Notes under the pieces: generated by a model | Seen by the model: only the letters and a program-made list of their open reading frames with translations | Database searches by the model: none | What the model was told of the DNA's origin: nothing | Program-made: the position numbers and the translations under genes | Shown here: piece by piece, positions 57,938 to 64,000 of the stretch | Layout of the letters: each line of letters starts with the position of its first letter | Position numbering within the stretch: the first letter of the stretch is position 1 | From: Amphibalanus amphitrite | Lineage: Eukaryota; Arthropoda; Thecostraca; Balanomorpha; Balanidae | Assembly: GCF_019059575.1 (NCBI RefSeq) | Contig: NW_024881843.1 | Location: 124,001 to 188,000, forward strand | Reading direction: 5' to 3' | DNA length: 64,000 bases

Positions 57938-59460
57938 TGTGATCGCCGCAATGGAACAAAAACATCCAGGAGCCCCAATTGACGAGCAGCTGCCTCTCCC
58001 TCCCTCTTCTTCAGACACTGCACCGCTCACGGTGACACCAGAGGAGGTGGAGGCTGCCATAAACTCGATGCTCACCGGGTCATCGGCCGGCCTCGACGGC
58101 ATGAGACCACTACACCTGCGTCAGCTCATCTCCAGAGAAGCGGCGGAGAGTGGACGCCGTCTCCTCCGCTCCTTGACAGCGCTAGTGAACTTGTTTCTCG
58201 CCGGTCAGGTCCCTGACTTTGCAAGAGACGCGCTCTTCAGTGTATCGCTTTGTGCACTGAAGAAAAAGGCGGTGGACTGCGGCTTATAGCGGTCGGGAGC
58301 GTGTACCGGCGCCTGTCATCTCGCATGGCCGCCCGGCACATGGCGTCTTGCCTGGGAGCTGAGCTCCGACCCATCCAGCTCGGTGTGGGGACACCCTCAG
58401 GCTGCGAGGCGGCGGTTCATGCAACACGCCGCTTTATCGAAATGAGCCAGAGGGCAGCCGCTCCACATGTGCTAGTCAAGATCGACGTATCCAACGCGTT
58501 CAACTCGGTGCGGCGCGATGTCTTATTGGCATGCATCAAGCAGCGCTGTCCCGAAACCTACCACCTAGCCTATCAGGCCTACGGTGCACCAAGCGCTCTC
58601 ATCATGGATGGCCAGGCAATCACCTCAGCATGTGGCGTGCAGCAAGGCGATCCCCTCGGGCCAGTCGCCTTCGCTCTAGCCATAGACCCCTGCGCCAAAG
58701 CTGTGACAGCGCCTCTGAACGTTTGGTATCTCGATGATGGTACAATCGCCGGCCCCGCCGACACAGTCGCATCTGACCTGGTAGCCCTTCGCTCAGCCCT
58801 GTCAGCAGCTGGCCTCAACCTGAATGCTGCGAAATGCGAAGTAGCCTTCCTCGGTGCACCAGACTCAGACCTCCGTGGTCCCGCTATAAGCGCCATCACA
58901 GCCGCTCTGCCGGACGTCAAGGAGACCCAGCTCGACAACCTTTTTCTGCTCGGGTCTCCTCTGACAGACGGTGGTATCGCGGCAGCTGGAGAGGCCGCCT
59001 CAGCACTGGTACGGAGGCTCTGCAACCGGTTGCGTGAGCTGGACAGCCACACAGCCGTTTTCTTCCTCGCTCACTACGCTTCCGCTCCGCGACTGACATA
59101 CCTACTGCGCTCCGCACCAACCTTCAAGGAGGAACACACGCTCCGCGACACCGACGAGGTCGTTCGGAGTTGTCTTGAAGCCGTCTCGAGCGTGACCATC
59201 AGCCCTGAAGCGTGGGAATAGGCGTCCCTTCCTGTCAAACTCGGAGGACTCGGCGTTCGAGCAGTGAAAGAGCTAGCACTACCAGCCTACATCGCATCCC
59301 TAAACGCAGCCATGCCACTGATCGAGCTGATCTGCCCAGACGCGCCCAACGGAGAGCCCTCTACTGCCCTGGAGACAGCAGTTTGTGCATTTAGGCAGCA
59401 AACCGGATTGGCCGGGTCGTCAGCAGACATGCTCCCAACTGGAGATATGGCCAAGTCCAA
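57938..59460 (+). pseudogene. 3' part of the YLDD reverse-transcriptase element (RT domain)
   Basis: Resumes with IAAMEQKHPGAP and continues through GLDGMRPLHLRQLI, SVYRRLSSRMAARH, LGVGTPSGCEAAVHATRRF, KIDVSNAFNSVRRDVLLA, ACGVQQGDPLGPVAFALAI and WYLDDGT (YLDD at 58727-58738), then LNAAKCEVAFLG. The RT core is complete. Two lesions are visible: a one-base deletion near 58260-58266 (after ...CALKKK) and an in-frame TAG at 59219-59221, beyond which the same frame continues (ASLPVKLGGLGVRAVKELAL). The element is therefore dead. It looks like a non-LTR-type RT, but the YLDD box and GVQQGDPLGP motif differ from the YADD/GLPQGSVLSP of the element inserted in it. Confidence 0.85.
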
Positions 59461-59470
59461 GGCCATATAA

Positions 59471-60983
59471 CCAGGGCCCAATCTTACCAATGCCGTGAAT
59501 AGGCAAAATGCCGTGAATGGAGCCCATTCACGGCAACGGCATATTACCAATGCCGTGGATAGCTATTCACGCCATCTCATTCACGGCATGCGGTCGATGT
59601 TTATCCACGGCATTTTGGCAGTGCTTTAACATGGGCAGTGGCACAAGCTGCCGCGAGAGCGGCAGAACAAACGCAAATAATCAGCTGTTTGCGCTGTCGG
59701 TGGCCGTTCCATTCACGCCACCTTTTAGTGCCGTGAATGGCGGGTGTTGTTAAAGAGATAGGTCTCTGGGAGGATTTTACTATGCAATATTTGACACTAT
59801 TATTTTTTTAAAGATAACAATTCTTCATACAATGCCCTTGACTTCTTAGAGCGACGATTATACGCATAGTGATTATTTTAAGAACATGTATTTTCCAGGG
59901 ATAAGATCGCACTCAAACCCATAAAAATAAACATGTTTATTAATTATATGGTCTTTTTCAAATCCATACGAGATCGTGGAGACGATTTTAGCACCTGGGC
60001 CCAATCTTACCAATGCCAAGCCTATCTATATGCTACAAATGGGTGTTTCAGTGTTCACCCCGTCTGGACGTCTCACAAACATACTTCATGATTTCTAAGT
60101 AAATATTTAAAACAATTAAAGACCGTAAACTTGTCCAACAATTATCAGCACAGCACTCACAATGCATATTTTACCACTTTCTGTCTGACACATGCAGCTA
60201 CGGAGCATGCTGTCTTCATGCGTCTCAATCTGACTTCTGAACTGAAAGCCTTTTTCTTGATATGCTATGGTTTTGAGATGTAGACGGGTTTCTTCAATAT
60301 TTTGAGTAATTCCTTTTGTTATCGTGCTCGTAAAAAAAAAAACAGCAAATAAGGCTACAGCTTGAGCTGGCCGAGTGCATGTACCCAAAGTTCAAACTTT
60401 ACGAGCTGTATTTCAATTGCATTTTTCCAATGTCTTAGAAACAACAGCGGAGCTATCACTAGGTCTTTACTTCAATAATTTTATCTAAAAATTGTTGCAA
60501 TATCTTAACAGCAAGTAAATAGAAATGATGAGCAGCGAAACGAAGTTGAAAACTAATCCACTCGATTTTTCAGCGCGAGAATGTCCTCGCGGAAGTTTAC
60601 TAGGCCAGTAATCCGCTTTTCAGGAGAATTCTTTAGGCAGGCTTTAGTTTCTCATAGTTTGCTATCACGTTTTCCACAAATAACTTATCCTTCACACATA
60701 TGTATGGCTCTAAAACAAATAAACGCCCGACAAAACTTTAAATAGAGAGCTATACTTGTTCACAAGCAATACGCACAGTTTCCGATAGCGAAGGTGACAA
60801 GAATTGACCAATCACGTTGCGTGTTTTCTGCTGGCGCTGAATTGTACCGTGGGCAAAATGCCGTGAATAGAAATGCCGTGGCACGGCATTGGTGAGATTG
60901 GGTAAATGGAGTGCCGTGGATCAGCCGCCGTGGTAGGCATCCACGGCATCTGCATTCACGTCATTGGTAAGATTGGGCCCAGG
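59471..60983. mobile_element. TIR element with GGGCCCAATCTTACCAATG ends and ATTCACGGCAT palindromes
   Basis: The ends are CCAGGGCCCAATCTTACCAA and TTGGTAAGATTGGGCCCAGG, inverted with one mismatch. Sub-terminal words TGCCGTGAAT/ATTCACGGCA and variants occur about ten times within 150 bp of each end (59487-59620 and 60855-60965). A third terminus-like copy (CCTGGGCCCAATCTTACCAA) sits at about 59995, so two copies may be nested. The centre is AT-rich, unlike its surroundings. No clear target duplication was found. Confidence 0.68.
60116..60388 (-). CDS. Unrecognised membrane-protein-like fragment
   Basis: 90 codons with a hydrophobic segment near the start (VALFAVFFFTSTITKGI), an amphipathic middle (IEETRLHLKTIAY, FRSQIETHEDSM) and a second hydrophobic stretch at the end (ICIVSAVLIIVGQVYGL). 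The spacing recalls the last two membrane helices of arthropod gustatory-receptor-type proteins, but no diagnostic motif is present. It could equally be chance in AT-rich sequence. Confidence 0.2.
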   Translation of the reverse strand: MGTCTRPAQAVALFAVFFFTSTITKGITQNIEETRLHLKTIAYQEKGFQFRSQIETHEDSMLRSCMCQTESGKICIVSAVLIIVGQVYGL

Positions 60984-61310
60984 TATGGTCATCAGGCTTT
61001 TTTTTACCGTCCCCCTACCGGGCCCGAATGACGTCACTGGGATGGTAACTCGCCGGCCGCCGTCCGTAGCCATTATGGAGGACGGACGTTTAAATACGTT
61101 TTCAGCGGATTTTAGTGCAGTTTTGATGTCCGATGCAAGGCAGAACGGTGTGATGTTTCCTCAGTGAAGCAAATCAGGACCAGCTGTTACTCGAACCAAA
61201 GATTTGGCGACATTATTGGGATCGGACCGAGCCAACGTGCGCCCCGCCGGTGATCCGGCCAGCACATCGGCGGCTCTCTCGTAGATGAAAATCGCCATAG
61301 TTTTGCGCCA

Positions 61311-61846
61311 GGCTTCGGAGTCAATGGATTTCTGGTGACTCTGACTCCAACCGCGACTTCCAAAAAACCAACTCCGACTCCGACTCCGGGCTGTGTAATC
61401 AACTCCGACCGACTCTAACTCCGACTCCGCAGCCCTGCCAGATCTGCGGAGCGGCCAGGGCTGCGGAGTCGGAGTCGGAGTCGGTCGGAGTCGACAGTTG
61501 TGACCGGAGTCGGAGTCGGAGTCGACTTTAGAAACCCGAGCCGGAGTCGGAGTCACCGAAAATATGTCGACTCCGCAGCCCTGCTAGGTCTGCGGAGTCG
61601 GAGTCGGGAGTTGGAGTTGGTCGGAGTCGACAATTCTGCCCGGAGTCGGAGTCGGAGCTGGTTTTTTAAAGCCGGAGTCGGAGTCGGAGTCGGAGTCGGA
61701 GTCGGAGTCGCCGAAAATCCATCGACTCCGCAGCCCTGGCGGAGCCGATGGATTTTCGGTGACCCCGACTCCGACTCGGTTTCCAAAATCGACTCCGAGT
61801 CCGGTCAGAACTGTCGACCCTGACTCCGACTCCGCAGCCCTGGTTT
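61311..61846. mobile_element. Array of hAT-like MITEs made of GGAGTC hexamers
   Basis: CAGGGCTGCGGAGTCGGAG and its complement CTCCGACTCCGCAGCCCTG recur: one unit spans 61456-61583 and related units lie at about 61311-61437, 61587-61738 and 61738-61843. The interiors are GGAGTC/GACTCC repeats plus a conserved CCGAAAATC block. The termini match hAT-type CAGGG ends and the 186-bp element at 41519. Repeated units have obscured the 8-bp duplications. Confidence 0.65.
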
Positions 61847-62279
61847 TGCGTCTATTTCGCCCCATAATTAAGAGAGGTGTGAACTGCACAAACCGAAATT
61901 GTACCGTAACACAAGTATATGTACACATTCCAAACTTCTGACTGGAACGAACCAAATGCGTACACAATATACCGGTTTATGTCATACCATAAATCGTAGT
62001 TATAAAAAAAACATATTGGACAGATTGGTAGAGGACAAATAAGGCACAAGCCTAATCTCTCGCGACTTAAGTAGGTACAATAAAATGTTCCGAACTGTCG
62101 GAAAGTTGTACAAGATGTCGCCTCTCCAAACACAATGTGCCGATTGACTCCGCGACAGCCAGGAACCGGGCAACATAACACGTGAAACAGAGCGGTGGCA
62201 CCTCAGCACAGGCTCCCCAAGCTCGTCAAGGCGGCGAGAAAGGTCCGGCAAGTCGGTAACAGGTTCACCACGGCAGCGA

Positions 62280-62560
62280 CAGGTCAGGCAGGTCGGCAGC
62301 AGATTCACCAGGGCGGTGGCAGGTGCGACAGGTCGGCAGCAGGTTTACCAGGGCGGCGACAGATCCGGCAGGGCGACGGCAGTTTCACCAGGGCGGAAGC
62401 GTAGACGCGGCGGCAGGTCCGCCGGGGTGGCAGCAGGTCCAGGGCGGCCGCAGGCTCACCAGGGCGGCGACAGGTTCGGCAGGGCGACGGCAGTTTCACC
62501 AGGGCGGCAGCGTAGACACGGCGGCAAGTCCCAGGGCGGCTCAGGCTCACCAGGGCGGCG
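62280..62560 (+). repeat. GC-rich ~40-bp minisatellite
   Basis: CACCAGGGCGG or TACCAGGGCGG recurs at about 62307, 62347, 62387, 62457, 62498 and 62549 (mostly 40-bp steps), with CGGCAGGTC/CGACAGGTC words between. Open frames on both strands here are repeat-derived. Confidence 0.75.
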
Positions 62561-62591
62561 ACAGGTCCGGCAGGTCGTCGGCAGGTCGGCC

Positions 62592-62816
62592 TCAGCAGCA
62601 GGCAGTCAGCACTAGCAGATTCTCGGGGCAGCCCTGGCTGAGGTGGGATGTCATCAGAAACTGCACGTCTGGGTGCCGGTGTCGGATGTCGTACAGACCA
62701 CGCAGCGAGGCTTTACTGCGCAGCACGCCCTGCTGGCAGCGCAGGAGTGTCGGCAGCCCAGCGGGTGCTTTCGGGTCGCCTTCCTCAACTTCCTTTCGGA
62801 AACTGGCGCTCGCCAC
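62592..62816 (-). pseudogene. P-element/THAP9-like transposase fragment
   Basis: The minus strand encodes LLRCQQGVLRSKASLRGLYD, then PDVQFLMTSHLSQGCPENLL. This resembles the segment of P-element-type transposases (G...S...L..L+......+.FL+T..L.QD.LEN.F), although the expected Asp after Gln is replaced by Gly-Cys. No preceding catalytic region or THAP domain is visible, so this is a relic or one exon of a larger gene. A short open piece at about 62888-62985 (minus, GWSSGVQDGEEW, with an AG acceptor-like TTTTGCAG) might belong to it but is unassigned. Confidence 0.45.
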
Positions 62817-62989
62817 TCAGGGAGTCGGGCGACGTCTCCAAAGCTGGGAGACAGATGCTGAAGTCGATATGATGTGATTTTATGCCCTCAGCTCGGTGCC
62901 AGTCATTGTGTTGTTATGTGCAGGTAGCCACTCCTCGCCGTCCTGCACGCCAGAGGACCAGCCCCGGACCTGCAAAACACATTACCAAG

Positions 62990-64000
62990 TTTATTAACAC
63001 AATGCAACATGAAAAAATTGACTAGGCGATGGCAAGCAAAAATAATAAATGCCCAAAGGTGCCTTTTCTTCGATTGCCTTTTCTATGTGCTGATATGAAG
63101 CCTCAAAACATGTACCATTTTATATTATGTATTGATTGCAGGCCTGACTCAGAATTCAGTTGAAACAAGCAAATAACACAATTTTTCATTATTATTTTGA
63201 ATTTGGGTCTGGCATTACTGTTCCATGCACAGGTGCGTCTGCGTATAAAATCATATGAAGCAAATGCATTAGGTAAATAGTCTCAACAAATAGAAATTAG
63301 TAGTAGCACAGGTGGTATAAATAGAAACCAATATATAGACATTAGACAAGGATGAGCTTGTTTAGTTAGCAAATGTCAATGACATAACATTTACATAAAC
63401 AAGAATGGGATTTTAGGTAATAAGCATGTCAGAAATCCTTTTAAATTCAATTTGGAAAGTTTAGATACAGATTATAAAATCTGGCAACAACTAATATTGA
63501 AAAGAAGTAACAATGAGCTTCAACTTTGCACAAAAGATGTGCCAAAATTTTGGTGAGAAATCACTTGCGCTGAATTTTGAGACCCGAAAGCCCCTGGGCC
63601 CTGACGCATCTGACAGTGAGTGAATTTTTTTTCCAGTCTGGGAGGTAAGCATAGATTGATTTGTTATTTGATACTATTTAATTTGACAAATAAGTTGTTA
63701 TTTTCACAAAGCATTAAGATTTATAGAAGCTAACCACTTCCGATCCGAAACAATTTACAACTATTCCATCTCCATTCTCCTTCTCATTATGTTTTAAACA
63801 ATGCTAAGGTATTTTACAACTTAATATGAGATTATCATGCTCCCTTTGAAAGCCAAAAATGACAAAAAAAGGTTAAACCGGGTTGAACTGAAACGTGGCT
63901 GATCTGCCTATGATACTCATGCTTATACAGTTGAATTAATTGAATACCTGAGCTGAACTGCTGAAGCTGGTCATTCTTCATGATCTCTGAGACGACAAGT
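62990..64000. other. AT-rich sequence, nothing recognised
   Basis: No exon, RNA gene or repeat seen on either strand up to the window edge. Confidence 0.45.

Noticed and set aside
62316-62877. Gly/Arg-rich frames on the plus strand
   Set aside because: They are built by the ~40-bp GC-rich minisatellite and antisense to the P-element-like fragment.

Overview
The window is eukaryotic nuclear DNA made almost entirely of transposable elements and satellites, with one recognisable host gene, split into exons, lying across it on the minus strand. Conventional GT/AG introns, an M1-family aminopeptidase gene, non-LTR retrotransposons, tyrosine-recombinase, TTAA-, hAT- and PIF/Harbinger-type sequences and very GC-rich coding sequence fit an arthropod. 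A crustacean such as a barnacle is my best guess, but it is only a guess from style.

Host gene: eight exons between 34775 and 9993 (minus strand) encode the C-terminal half of an aminopeptidase N/ERAP-type protein. Intron phases agree at every junction and the reading frame ends at a stop at 9993-9995. The exons for the N-terminal and zinc-binding catalytic domains are not visible between 34.8 and 64 kb. Introns of 10.5, 5.8 and 6.2 kb are filled with mobile elements.

Layout. 0.8-1.9 kb: PIF/Harbinger-like foldback element. 1.95-6.13 kb: two TTAA-flanked inverted-repeat elements (family A). 6.5 kb: hAT-like MITE. 6.9-7.6 kb: 170-bp satellite. 8.8-9.6 kb: minisatellites. 10-34.8 kb: the aminopeptidase exons. 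Their introns hold nested inverted-repeat elements (11.5-15.5 kb), a palindromic foldback complex and a TA microsatellite (16-17.8 kb), a 3.5-kb element (17.8-21.3 kb), a broken non-LTR copy (23.3-25.0 kb), an 862-bp tandem duplication (25.0-26.7 kb), a TA-flanked element interrupted by a GTAC-flanked element (30.35-33.2 kb), and a truncated non-LTR copy (33.3-34.5 kb). 35-49.7 kb: more TTAA elements (families A and B). At 36.8-46.5 kb there is a three-level nest whose innermost member is a 7.2-kb tyrosine-recombinase element with split direct repeats (A1...B1-A2-B2). 49.7-53 kb: smaller inverted-repeat elements and retroelement tails. 53.2-59.5 kb: a YLDD-type reverse transcriptase element cut in two by a nearly complete endonuclease/RT/RNase H non-LTR retrotransposon, with 12-bp target duplications. 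59.5-61 kb: a TIR element rich in ATTCACGGCAT palindromes. 61.3-61.85 kb: hexamer-rich hAT-like array. 62.3-62.8 kb: minisatellite and a P-element-like transposase fragment. 62.9-64 kb: nothing recognisable.

The most unusual items are (i) the split-direct-repeat tyrosine-recombinase element, which shows no reverse transcriptase and is filled with minisatellites; (ii) family A TTAA elements carrying clusters of AGGTCA and TGACGTCA motifs next to poly-G/poly-C hairpins; and (iii) several nested insertions whose target duplications, and in three cases empty sites or continuous frames, can be read directly. All coordinates were worked out by eye; repeat boundaries without stated target duplications are approximate.
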